9,024 nucleotides of DNA from an uncultured Acetatifactor sp. (GTDB lineage: Bacteria > Bacillota > Clostridia > Lachnospirales > Lachnospiraceae). Within the stretch, counting starts at the first letter, position 1. Every line of letters starts with the position of its first letter. A model generated the notes under the pieces. The model was not told the DNA's origin. It saw only the letters and a program-made list of their open reading frames with translations, and did no database searches. The position numbers were made by a program, and so were the translations under genes. Of the stretch, positions 1 through 8,943 are shown in pieces. The stretch spans positions 1 to 9,024 of the forward strand of contig CAJTZD010000105.1 of NCBI GenBank assembly GCA_910584235.1, written 5' to 3'.

Positions 1-23
1 TGTGTCTTTGTTTTCCTGTTCAT
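1..23 (-). CDS. Start of an unknown gene, cut by the left edge
   Basis: An ATG (complement of 21-23) opens a frame reading M-N-R-K-T-K-T before the window ends. Upstream of it on the minus strand is AGGAGG (complement of 36-41), 12 bases from the ATG, and a second, closer GAGG (complement of 28-31), 4 bases away. The start lies 107 bases beyond the recD2 stop and after a terminator-like hairpin, so it probably begins a separate transcript or is reached by read-through. Seven residues, mostly basic and polar, are too few to name a product. In related Clostridia the gene after recD2 is often comF or a flagellar regulator cluster, but nothing here proves either. Confidence 0.4.
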
Positions 24-87
24 GGTTCCTCGAATCCTCCTGTTCCGGGAACCTCCTCCGACCTGATATTTATTTACTATTATTTGT

Positions 88-116
88 AAGAAAAGCACTG
101 CCCGTTGTGCTTTCTT
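88..116 (-). terminator. Probable intrinsic terminator after recD2
   Basis: Read on the minus strand, an A-rich lead-in AAGAAAGCAC pairs with GTGCTTTTCTT across an 8-base loop (complement of 99-106). This gives about 10 base pairs with one bulged base, and the 3' arm is itself U-rich (TTTTCTT). It begins 15 bases past the recD2 stop. The GC core is only four pairs, so termination may be partial. The A-rich and T-rich flanks mean it could also work for transcripts from the other strand. Confidence 0.6.
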
Positions 117-130
117 CGGCAAAGCCTTAT

Positions 131-2446
131 CTATCCGGAAGTGTCTCGGTACTGCTCCCGGATTCTGGCCGCCAGCGCAGTGTATCTGCGGTTCTCGCTG
201 ACATTGTCTATCATGCCCCGAACGGCGGCGCTGCTTCCCAGAATCGTGACGCAGTTTCTGGCCCTGGTGATGGCTGTATAAAGGAGATTCCGGTTAAACA
301 GCATCTTAGGACCGCTTAACAGCGGCATGATCACCGCCGGGTACTCGCTGCCCTGGGATTTGTGTATGGTAATGGCATAGCACAGGTCCAACTCTTCCAA
401 CAGGGTAAAAGGGTAGGTGACCCTTTTCTGCTCGTCATACTCCACCACCAGACAGGAGGCTGTCTCCTGTATCTCCACGATCCGGCCCATGTCGCCGTTG
501 AAGACTCCCGTCCCCTGGTCCACGGGAATGCCGTACTTACTGACAACCTCCCATTCCAGCTGATAATTGTTCCTGATCTGCATTACCTTATCCCCCTCAC
601 GGTATATGCAGTCCCCGCTCGCATGCTCTTTCTTTCGCGGATCCGGCGGGTTCAGGTACCTCTGCAGGATACCGTTGAGCGTCTCGCAGCCCAGCGGGCC
701 TTTGCGCATGGGCGTAAGCACCTGTATGTCAAAAGGCGTGGCATTTACATACCGGGGGAGTTTTTCCCGGATCAACTGAATCATATGCTTATATATGACA
801 TTTATGTCAGTTCTCTCCAGGAGAAAGAAGTCTTTTGACTTGTTGTCCAGGGCAATCTGCTCTCCATTGTTGATCCGGTGAGCATTTACGATGATGTCGC
901 TTTCCTCCGCCTGCCGGAAGATCTTCTTCAGCTCCACCATGGGAAAACATCCGCTGAAAATCAGATCCCGCAGCACCTGTCCCGGCCCCACGCTGGGCAG
1001 CTGGTTCACATCCCCCACCAGCACCAGCCTGGTCCCCGGAGCCACCGCCCTCAAGAGCGCCTGAAACAGCTGTATGTCCACCATGGACATTTCGTCTATA
1101 ATAACCACATCCGCCTCCAGCGGATTCTCTTCGTTTCTCTCGAACCTTACTTTTTTCGTATCCTCATCCGACAGCGCGCTGTTCAGCTCCAGCATGCGGT
1201 GAATTGTCCTGGCCTCAAATCCGGTGGCTTCGGTCATGCGCTTTGCGGCCCGGCCCGTGGGCGCCGCCAGGAAGATGTCCAGCCCCTGGGCTTCGAAGTA
1301 GCGGATCAGCATATTGATGGTTGTGGTCTTCCCAGTTCCGGGGCCGCCGGATAAAATGAAAAGCCCGTTGCGGATGGCTTCCGTCACAGCCTGAAACTGC
1401 AGTTCGTCCAGTTCCATCTCCAGTTTTTTTGCCAGTTTCGTCAGCTCCTCTGTCTCGGCATTTTGCCTGTCCGCACCGGCTATCCCCGCCGCTTCCCCTG
1501 TTCTCCCGCAATCCGACGGGTACGCCTGTGTACCCGGGGCGCCCTGTCCCGCCTCCCCGTCTCCCTGCAGCATGGAAATATTCAGTTCATACAGCATCCG
1601 GGCACAATTCAGCTCCGCATAATAATAGGAAGCGGAAAAGACCTGATCGCCCTTTATCACCAGCTTCTTATCCATCATCAGATTATCCAGCTGGGGGCGT
1701 ATATGCTCCTTTGCCACTCCCAGCAGGCTCTCCGCCCGCTCAAGCAGACTTTCCATAGGAAAATAGCAGTGCCCCTCCCCCACTGTCTGCATCAGGGTGT
1801 AGAAAATACCGCTTCGAATTCGGTAGTCGGAATCCGTATGGATGCCGATTTTCGCCGCCAGCTCGTCCGCCAGCCGGAAACCGATTCCGTGAATGTCCTC
1901 CGCCAGGCGATAGGGATTCTCTTTCATGACGCCGTAGAGATTACAGCCATAAGTCTCGTATATCTTCACTGCCAGCGTATTTGAGATGCCGTACTGCTGC
2001 AGATAGACCAGGGCGTCCCGCAAATCTCTTTTTTCCTCCATCTGCACCGCTATGTCCCTGGCCTTGCGCTCACTGACACCCCGGATCTGTGCCAGCCGCT
2101 CCGGCTCCTCCTCAATGATGCGGAATGTGTCCGCGCCGAACTGCCGCACGATCCTGGCCGCCAGCGCAGGGCCCACTCCCTTGATAGCCCCGGATCCCAG
2201 ATAGCGCTCCATGCCCGCGCTGTCTTTGGGCACTACCACCTGGAAGCCTGCCATCTTGAACTGTGTCCCATAAACCGGATGATCCACGTATTCTCCCCGG
2301 GCCTCGATATTCTCTCCCTGGGTCAGGCCTTTTCCCATTCCCACGCAGATCACCTCGCTGCCCTCTGTCATCAGGTTCATCACCGTATAGCCGTTCTCAT
2401 TATTCTGAAAAATAATATGCTCTACATATCCGCTGACCGTTTCCAT
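131..2446 (-). CDS. recD2: RecD2 family ATP-dependent 5'-3' DNA helicase
   Basis: SF1B helicase of the RecD2/YrrC type (771 residues), acting without RecBC. In family members studied it unwinds DNA 5' to 3' and supports replication-fork stability and repair. The N-terminal part (about 1-75) is the family's small beta domain. Helix-hairpin-helix segments follow at about 84-104 (GVGPALAARIV), 121-133, 154-168 and 186-200. The motor has Walker A GPGTGKTT at 368-375, Walker B IIDE at 449-452, motif III VGDVNQLPSVGPG at 477-489, KIFRQ at 508-512, HKSQGSE at 695-701 and motif VI YTAITRAR at 723-730, so all catalytic motifs are intact. The start is set at METVSGYVEH, the usual family N-terminus. An in-frame GTG 16 codons upstream (to 2494) has no clear ribosome site and encodes non-conserved residues. 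The chosen ATG has only a weak GGGGA site. Odd: a Gly/Ala-rich insert at about 292-331 between the N-terminal region and the motor. Terminator hairpins on both sides suggest it is transcribed on its own. Confidence 0.95.
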   Translation of the reverse strand: METVSGYVEHIIFQNNENGYTVMNLMTEGSEVICVGMGKGLTQGENIEARGEYVDHPVYGTQFKMAGFQVVVPKDSAGMERYLGSGAIKGVGPALAARIVRQFGADTFRIIEEEPERLAQIRGVSERKARDIAVQMEEKRDLRDALVYLQQYGISNTLAVKIYETYGCNLYGVMKENPYRLAEDIHGIGFRLADELAAKIGIHTDSDYRIRSGIFYTLMQTVGEGHCYFPMESLLERAESLLGVAKEHIRPQLDNLMMDKKLVIKGDQVFSASYYYAELNCARMLYELNISMLQGDGEAGQGAPGTQAYPSDCGRTGEAAGIAGADRQNAETEELTKLAKKLEMELDELQFQAVTEAIRNGLFILSGGPGTGKTTTINMLIRYFEAQGLDIFLAAPTGRAAKRMTEATGFEARTIHRMLELNSALSDEDTKKVRFERNEENPLEADVVIIDEMSMVDIQLFQALLRAVAPGTRLVLVGDVNQLPSVGPGQVLRDLIFSGCFPMVELKKIFRQAEESDIIVNAHRINNGEQIALDNKSKDFFLLERTDINVIYKHMIQLIREKLPRYVNATPFDIQVLTPMRKGPLGCETLNGILQRYLNPPDPRKKEHASGDCIYREGDKVMQIRNNYQLEWEVVSKYGIPVDQGTGVFNGDMGRIVEIQETASCLVVEYDEQKRVTYPFTLLEELDLCYAITIHKSQGSEYPAVIMPLLSGPKMLFNRNLLYTAITRARNCVTILGSSAAVRGMIDNVSENRRYTALAARIREQYRDTSG

Positions 2447-2495
2447 CCGGCTTCCCCGCAATCTATACCCGCAATCGCCAATTTGCCCCGCCACC

Positions 2496-2514
2496 CGGCT
2501 CGCCGCCGGAGCCG
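2496..2514. repeat. GC-rich dyad just upstream of recD2
   Basis: CGGCTC (2496-2501) pairs with GAGCCG (2509-2514) across a 7-base loop, giving a perfect 6-bp GC stem. It sits about 50 bases before the chosen recD2 ATG, in the recD2 leader. It has no T-run, so it is not an obvious terminator. It may be a leader hairpin, or chance in GC-rich sequence. Confidence 0.35.
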
Positions 2515-2564
2515 CCGTGAAAACGGAGACGAATTTTACGCCTGTGAGTACCGCATATCACAAG

Positions 2565-2592
2565 AAGGCTGCTTATTGATGCAAGCAGCCTT
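2565..2592 (-). terminator. Intrinsic terminator closing the mbl-flg unit
   Basis: A perfect 10-bp inverted repeat, AAGGCTGCTT and AAGCAGCCTT, encloses an 8-base loop (2575-2582). On the minus strand the 3' arm ends CCTT and is followed by CTTGTGA, a modest U-rich tail. ACAAG before the stem and CTTGT after it can lengthen the helix with a small bulge. It lies 36 bases past the flgJ stop and more than 110 bases before recD2, so it separates the flagellar unit from recD2. The weak U-tract leaves room for read-through. Confidence 0.75.
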
Positions 2593-2628
2593 GTCCTGAA
2601 TGTATCATCTATAGATTCTCTATCCCGA

Positions 2629-3048
2629 TTACTGAGCCGCGGCCACTGCCTCAGGGCTTTCCGCCGCCTCTTTCGTATCCACGGCGATGTCCGCAGTACC
2701 GAAGTTCCGTTTCATCTGCTCATACAGCATCTGTGCCAGACCAAAACCGCCGTTCTGGTTGGTAGTCTCCTCCGCCATGGCCTGAACCATCTGATCCTTA
2801 TAATAATCCATCATGGTAGCCGTATAATTGGAGGTATTCTCATTGGTGGGGATGGTCTTCATCATACCCTTGTACATCTGCTCAATGAAATATGCCTCAA
2901 ACTGCTTGCAGGCATCCATCAGCTCCGCGTCCGTGGCTTTCGCATAGTCCGCGTCTTTGAGCTTATCCTGCAGCTTCGATGCCCGCTGATTGGCCGCGTT
3001 GGCATAGGTGTCATTGTACATACCTGCTATATTGCTAAAATCCATCAT
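2629..3048 (-). CDS. flgJ: FlgJ-like flagellar rod-binding protein (no muramidase domain)
   Basis: A 139-residue protein matching the rod-binding domain of FlgJ, which caps or chaperones rod subunits as the rod grows in the periplasm or cell-wall space. The conserved core is at about 47-67 (CKQFEAYFIEQMYKGM) and 82-114 (YYKDQMVQAMAEE, then GGFGLAQMLYEQM). The protein is short: it lacks the C-terminal peptidoglycan hydrolase of proteobacterial FlgJ, the normal form in many Firmicutes, so a separate enzyme must open the wall. Residues 116-139 form an Ala/Glu-rich, probably disordered tail. No signal peptide is visible, as expected for a substrate of the flagellar export gate. AGGAGG (complement of 3057-3062) lies 8 bases from the first of two tandem ATGs; starting at the second (3045) is also possible. 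It is the last gene of the unit, 108 bases after flgG and followed by a terminator. Confidence 0.87.
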   Translation of the reverse strand: MMDFSNIAGMYNDTYANAANQRASKLQDKLKDADYAKATDAELMDACKQFEAYFIEQMYKGMMKTIPTNENTSNYTATMMDYYKDQMVQAMAEETTNQNGGFGLAQMLYEQMKRNFGTADIAVDTKEAAESPEAVAAAQ

Positions 3049-3098
3049 GGCTTATCCCTCCTAAAATCGGTGCAAGTCAAATCGCAAAAGTCGCCCCT

Positions 3099-3147
3099 GA
3101 AGAATGCCCGCACCTTGAGCATTCTTCCGTGTGAAGAAGCTTCACAC
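3099..3147 (-). promoter_or_regulatory. Tandem, mutually exclusive hairpins in the flgG-flgJ gap
   Basis: On the minus strand the first hairpin pairs GTGTGAAG with CTTCACAC (complement of 3147-3140 and 3136-3129), 8 bp with a 3-base loop. One base later a second pairs GAAGAATGC with GCATTCTTC (complement of 3127-3119 and 3107-3099), 9 bp with an 11-base loop. A third pairing, TTCTTC with GAAGAA (complement of 3138-3133 and 3127-3122), uses parts of both and excludes them. No U-run follows directly; the first T4 is 8 bases beyond. This could be an mRNA stability or processing element, or a switch that sets flgJ expression. The pairings are read directly; the function is inference. Confidence 0.5.
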
Positions 3148-3156
3148 TATGCACAC

Positions 3157-3975
3157 TTATCTACGTAAATTGTTCGCCTGCTGCAGCATCTCGTCGGATG
3201 CGGTGATAGCCTTGGAATTCAGCTCATAGGCGCGCTGGGCCACGATCATGTTCACCATTTCGTCCACCACCTGCACATTGGAACCCTCCAGGTAGCCCTG
3301 GATTACCTTGCTCTTCTCCACCGCGGTGTTGGTGGCCTCATTAATGGGCTGGCCGCTGGCCGCAGTCTGCTCATACAGAGTGTCCGCCAAGCGGTTCAGA
3401 CCGTTGGGATTGTTGAACTGAAACAGGGCGATCCGGATTCCCATAGGCTGGGGATTTTCCTTTGCGTCCGGATAGCACAGCTCGCCGTCAGCGCTCACCG
3501 TCACATTGCTGACTATGTAGTTCTGGGTTAAAATGATGGGCCGTCCGTTGGTATCCAGAACCGGCAGGCCGTCCTCGTTGGCCAGCATATTGCCGCCGTT
3601 GGAGGCCAGAGTGAACTGGAAATTACCGTTGCGGGTATAGTAAGTATTGCCGTCCGCTCCTCTCACCGCGAAGAAGCCCTTTCCGTCGATCATGAATGCT
3701 GTGTCGCTCTCGGAGGAAAGCGCATTGCCCGTTTTAAATATGGTAGAAATTGCGGAATTGCGTACACCAAGTCCCACCTGGGCGCTGGTAGGCTTCTGCT
3801 CTCCGTTGGCTGTGGTGGTCCTTGTCTGCAGGGTTTGATACAACAGGGTCTTAAATTCATTAACCTGGGTCTTAAATCCCTGGGTGTTCACATTGGCAAG
3901 GTTATTGGCAATGGTGTCAAGATTTGTCTGCTGGGCAATCATACCGGTTGCCGCTGTCCATAAACTGCGTACCAT
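3157..3975 (-). CDS. flgG: FlgG-type flagellar distal rod protein (FlhP-like)
   Basis: A 272-residue axial protein of the rod/hook family, exported by the flagellar type III system to form the distal rod. The N-terminal rod motif is at 1-36 (MVRSLWTAATGMIAQQ, then ANNLANVNTQGFK). The FlgG/FlgF central fold shows at 93-104 (AFMIDGKGFFAV) and 113-119 (YTRNGNF). The C-terminal helix is at 224-272 (QGYLEGSNVQVVDEM, then AQRAYELNSKAI and QQANNLRR). The ANNLRR ending and length fit FlgG. In Bacillus subtilis the gene at this position after mbl and flhO is flhP. AAAGGA lies about 9 bases before the ATG, supporting the start. It follows the flgF-like gene by 35 bases, so the two are probably cotranscribed. 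It lacks a cleavable signal peptide, as expected. A hairpin pair directly follows the stop. Confidence 0.93.
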   Translation of the reverse strand: MVRSLWTAATGMIAQQTNLDTIANNLANVNTQGFKTQVNEFKTLLYQTLQTRTTTANGEQKPTSAQVGLGVRNSAISTIFKTGNALSSESDTAFMIDGKGFFAVRGADGNTYYTRNGNFQFTLASNGGNMLANEDGLPVLDTNGRPIILTQNYIVSNVTVSADGELCYPDAKENPQPMGIRIALFQFNNPNGLNRLADTLYEQTAASGQPINEATNTAVEKSKVIQGYLEGSNVQVVDEMVNMIVAQRAYELNSKAITASDEMLQQANNLRR

Positions 3976-4010
3976 AATTCCGGTTCCTTTCTTTCAATTT
4001 ACTTTACGAA

Positions 4011-4790
4011 TTATATTCTGCCTAACTGGGTCGCCGCAATCTCCAGAGAGCTGTCATAGGTCTGGATGATCTTCTGGCTGCTCTCGTAGTTCCTTGTGAT
4101 GGCGATCATGTTCACCATCTCGGACACGATCTGCACATTGGACATTTCCAGATAGCCGGATTTGATCTGGGCGTTGGCCTGGGTGGTCCTGGCCCCCTCG
4201 ATGGGCCTGTAATAGGTCTCTCCGTATTTCTCCAGATAATCATAATCCTCGAAATCCGTCAGACCGATTCTGGCCACGGCCGCATCGTTCTGATAGATCG
4301 TTCCGTTCTCGTCAATCTTTGCGTCCAGCAGAGTATTTACCTGTATTCTGCGGCTCTGGGTGTCCAGCACATAATCGCCGTCCTCCGTCACCAGATATCC
4401 CTCCCTGTTCAGCGTAAACTGGCCTGCCCGGGTATACATGGTAGAAGTCTCACCGGCCTTATTGGTAAACTCTACGGCAAAGAATCCGTCTCCCGCCAAT
4501 GCCAGATCATAGGTATTGTCCGTAATGCGGAAAGACCCCTGGGTATAGTCCGTATAATTCTCCCCGATCTTCACGCCGGGATTGTTCCTCCCGATAATCT
4601 TGGCCCCCGGGTGATGGCCGTCATAATTGTCCTTGATCTTCACGGTCAGCACATCCTTGAAGCACTGGCTGGTAGCGCCCTCCTTTTTATAGCCCACAGT
4701 GGACGCATTGGCCAGATTGTTGGTCATGGTGTCCAGTCTGTGCTGTTCGTTGACCATGGCTGTGTAAGCAGTATATAATCCTTTTAACAT
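4011..4790 (-). CDS. flgF: FlgF/FlhO-like flagellar rod protein
   Basis: A 259-residue flagellar basal-body rod protein, a paralogue of the next gene. The N-terminal rod motif is at 1-37 (MLKGLYTAYTAMVNEQHRLD, then NNLANASTVGYKKEG). The central fold shows LALAGDGFFAVE at 96-107 and YTRAGQFTLN at 119-128. The C-terminal helical region is at 209-259 (SGYLEMSNVQIVSEMVNMIA). It probably forms the proximal rod section or its junction; Bacillus subtilis has flhO in this place. FlgF and FlgG are hard to tell apart by sequence in Firmicutes. I assign FlgF because this copy comes first and lacks the ANNLRR-type ending, so the symbol is less sure than the family. AGGAGG lies 11 bases before the ATG, with a second AGGAG further upstream. 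It starts 37 bases after the mbl-like gene, with no terminator between. Confidence 0.88.
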   Translation of the reverse strand: MLKGLYTAYTAMVNEQHRLDTMTNNLANASTVGYKKEGATSQCFKDVLTVKIKDNYDGHHPGAKIIGRNNPGVKIGENYTDYTQGSFRITDNTYDLALAGDGFFAVEFTNKAGETSTMYTRAGQFTLNREGYLVTEDGDYVLDTQSRRIQVNTLLDAKIDENGTIYQNDAAVARIGLTDFEDYDYLEKYGETYYRPIEGARTTQANAQIKSGYLEMSNVQIVSEMVNMIAITRNYESSQKIIQTYDSSLEIAATQLGRI

Positions 4791-4827
4791 TTGACTTGTC
4801 GCCTCCTGAGATTGCTCCTATCTTACC

Positions 4828-5820
4828 TTATCTTTCATTGTAGCCCGAGAGGAACTCCACGTATTTGCCGGTTCCCACAGCCACTGCCGTCATGGGATCC
4901 TCCGCCGTGATGGTATTGATGCCGGTCTTGGAGGAAATCAGCTCTTCCAGGCCCCGCAGCAGGCTTCCGCCTCCTGTCAGCACTATACCTCTGTCCGCAA
5001 TGTCCGCCGCCAGCTCGGGCGGGGTCTTCTCCAGCACGCTGTGGATAGTCTCCACCACCTGGGAAGTGGTCTCTCTAAGCGCCTCCTCTGTCTCCTCGGA
5101 GGACACTTTCACCGTCTTGGGCAAGCCGGTGACCAGATTGCGGCCTCTCACATCCATGTAGTCCACTTCAGGTCTCTTATAGGCGGAACCGATCTTGATC
5201 TTCAGGTCCTCCGCGGTGCGCTCACCGATGAGCAGATTATGCTTCTTGCGCATATAGCGCACGATGGCCTCGTCAAAATCATCCCCCGCCACCTTGATGG
5301 AAGCGCTTACCACTGTGCCACCAAGGGAAATGACAGCAATGTCAGAAGTCCCGCCGCCGATGTCCACGATCATATTCCCGCAGGGCTTGGAGATATCGAT
5401 CCCCGCGCCGATGGCTGCCGCAATGGGCTCCTCTATGATATCCACGTCCCTTGCCCCTGCCTGGTAGGTGGCATCTTCCACCGCTTTCTTCTCCACTTCC
5501 GTGACGCCGCTGGGTACGCACACGGCAATGCGGGGCTTCCTGAACGATCTCCTGCCCAGGGCTTTCTGGATGAAATATTTCATCATCTTCTCCGTCACCG
5601 TATAGTCCGAGATGACGCCCTGGCGCAGAGGCCTTACCGCCACGATGTTGCCGGGAGTCCTGCCCAGCATCAGTCTGGCATCCTCCCCGATCGCTTTTAT
5701 TTTCTGTGTGTCTCTGTCAAAGGCCACCACTGACGGCTCCTTGAGCACCACGCCTTTTCCCCTGATATATACTAAAATGCTGGCTGTACCCAAATCGATT
5801 CCAATATCCGTACACTGCAT
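4828..5820 (-). CDS. mbl: MreB/Mbl-type bacterial actin, cell-shape protein
   Basis: A 330-residue actin-like ATPase that forms membrane-associated filaments guiding lateral cell-wall synthesis. Phosphate-1 loop IGIDLGTAS is at 6-14, connect-1 IIEEPIAAAIGAG at 128-140, phosphate-2 DIGGGTSD at 153-160, LLIGERTAEDLKIKIGSAY at 196-214 and the adenosine motif LTGGGSLLRG at 281-290. The start is MQCTDIGIDLGTA, which matches Mbl proteins beginning just before DIGIDLGTA. AAAGGGG (complement of 5828-5834) is 7 bases upstream. The frame stays open for 19 further codons to 5877, but that stretch falls at or after the predicted transcription start, so it is leader. Mbl rather than MreB is inferred from synteny: in Bacillus subtilis mbl is followed by flhO and flhP, while mreB usually precedes mreC and mreD, which are absent. 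It is the first gene of the unit ending with flgJ. Confidence 0.92.
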   Translation of the reverse strand: MQCTDIGIDLGTASILVYIRGKGVVLKEPSVVAFDRDTQKIKAIGEDARLMLGRTPGNIVAVRPLRQGVISDYTVTEKMMKYFIQKALGRRSFRKPRIAVCVPSGVTEVEKKAVEDATYQAGARDVDIIEEPIAAAIGAGIDISKPCGNMIVDIGGGTSDIAVISLGGTVVSASIKVAGDDFDEAIVRYMRKKHNLLIGERTAEDLKIKIGSAYKRPEVDYMDVRGRNLVTGLPKTVKVSSEETEEALRETTSQVVETIHSVLEKTPPELAADIADRGIVLTGGGSLLRGLEELISSKTGINTITAEDPMTAVAVGTGKYVEFLSGYNER

Positions 5821-5827
5821 ATAAATG

Positions 5828-5834
5828 CCCCTTT
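5828..5834 (-). promoter_or_regulatory. Ribosome binding site fixing the mbl start
   Basis: AAAGGGG on the minus strand, 7 bases before the ATG at 5820. No comparable site precedes the upstream in-frame ATG at 5877, so this decides for the shorter protein. Confidence 0.7.
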
Positions 5835-5882
5835 CTATCTCTAACTGGATTCCCGGTTCCAAACAAAAGTCATACATACAGT

Positions 5883-5910
5883 ATTATAACCGAAAAAATT
5901 CCATTTTCAT
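5883..5910 (-). promoter_or_regulatory. Sigma-A type promoter for the mbl-flgF-flgG-flgJ unit
   Basis: A perfect -10 box TATAAT (complement of 5883-5888) is paired with ATGAAA (complement of 5905-5910) as a four-of-six -35 box at 16-base spacing; TATGAA at 17 is an alternative. Upstream, 5918-5936 is almost pure A/T and could act as an UP element. Transcription would start near 5875, giving a leader of about 55 bases before mbl. The promoter appears vegetative rather than sigma-D type, which suggests the rod genes can be made with the shape protein rather than only within the motility regulon. Confidence 0.7.
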
Positions 5911-5952
5911 AGGGGTTTATAAAAATTTTAAAAAAAGTGTACGACAATCAGA

Positions 5953-5982
5953 GCCGAAGCTGAATCTTTTCATAATTTCGGC
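5953..5982 (-). terminator. Weak hairpin after uvrA, possible terminator
   Basis: GCCGAA and TTCGGC form a 6-bp stem around 18 bases that can fold further (GAA with TTC inside). A run of seven T on the minus strand (complement of 5930-5936) follows, but only 16 bases after the stem, so this is not a canonical terminator. It is the only hairpin I see between uvrA and the mbl promoter, and some uvrA transcripts may read through. Confidence 0.35.
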
Positions 5983-5999
5983 ACATTCTTCCGGGTTCT

Positions 6000-8894
<2,895 letters not shown>

Positions 8895-8905
8895 AATATA
8901 TCTGT

Positions 8906-8911
8906 TCCTTT
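8906..8911 (-). promoter_or_regulatory. Ribosome binding site of uvrA
   Basis: AAAGGA on the minus strand, 11 bases before the ATG at 8894. It supports the 964-residue protein over the longer open frame that begins at 8969. Confidence 0.6.
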
Positions 8912-8943
8912 CTATCATCAGGCATCGGCCGTCATGTCTTTCT

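Noticed and set aside
2..319. Plus-strand open frame of 105 codons at the left edge
   Set aside because: It spans a terminator hairpin and the 3' end of recD2, its composition is Ser/Leu-rich without motifs, and no ribosome site is visible in the window.
362..1984. Several plus-strand open frames of 100-170 codons opposite recD2
   Set aside because: They lie inside an intact helicase gene on the other strand and have no family resemblance.
3060..3095. Sigma-28 or sigma-A promoter before flgJ (CCGATTTT, TTGACT)
   Set aside because: CCGATTTT has no TAAA at the required spacing, and TTGACT is followed at 17 bases by GGATAA overlapping the ribosome site, which is a poor -10 box.
3157..4790. flgF and flgG as a recent tandem duplication
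   Set aside because: The two proteins share the rod motifs at both ends, but their central parts and C-terminal tails differ strongly. They are the ancient paralogues normally found together.
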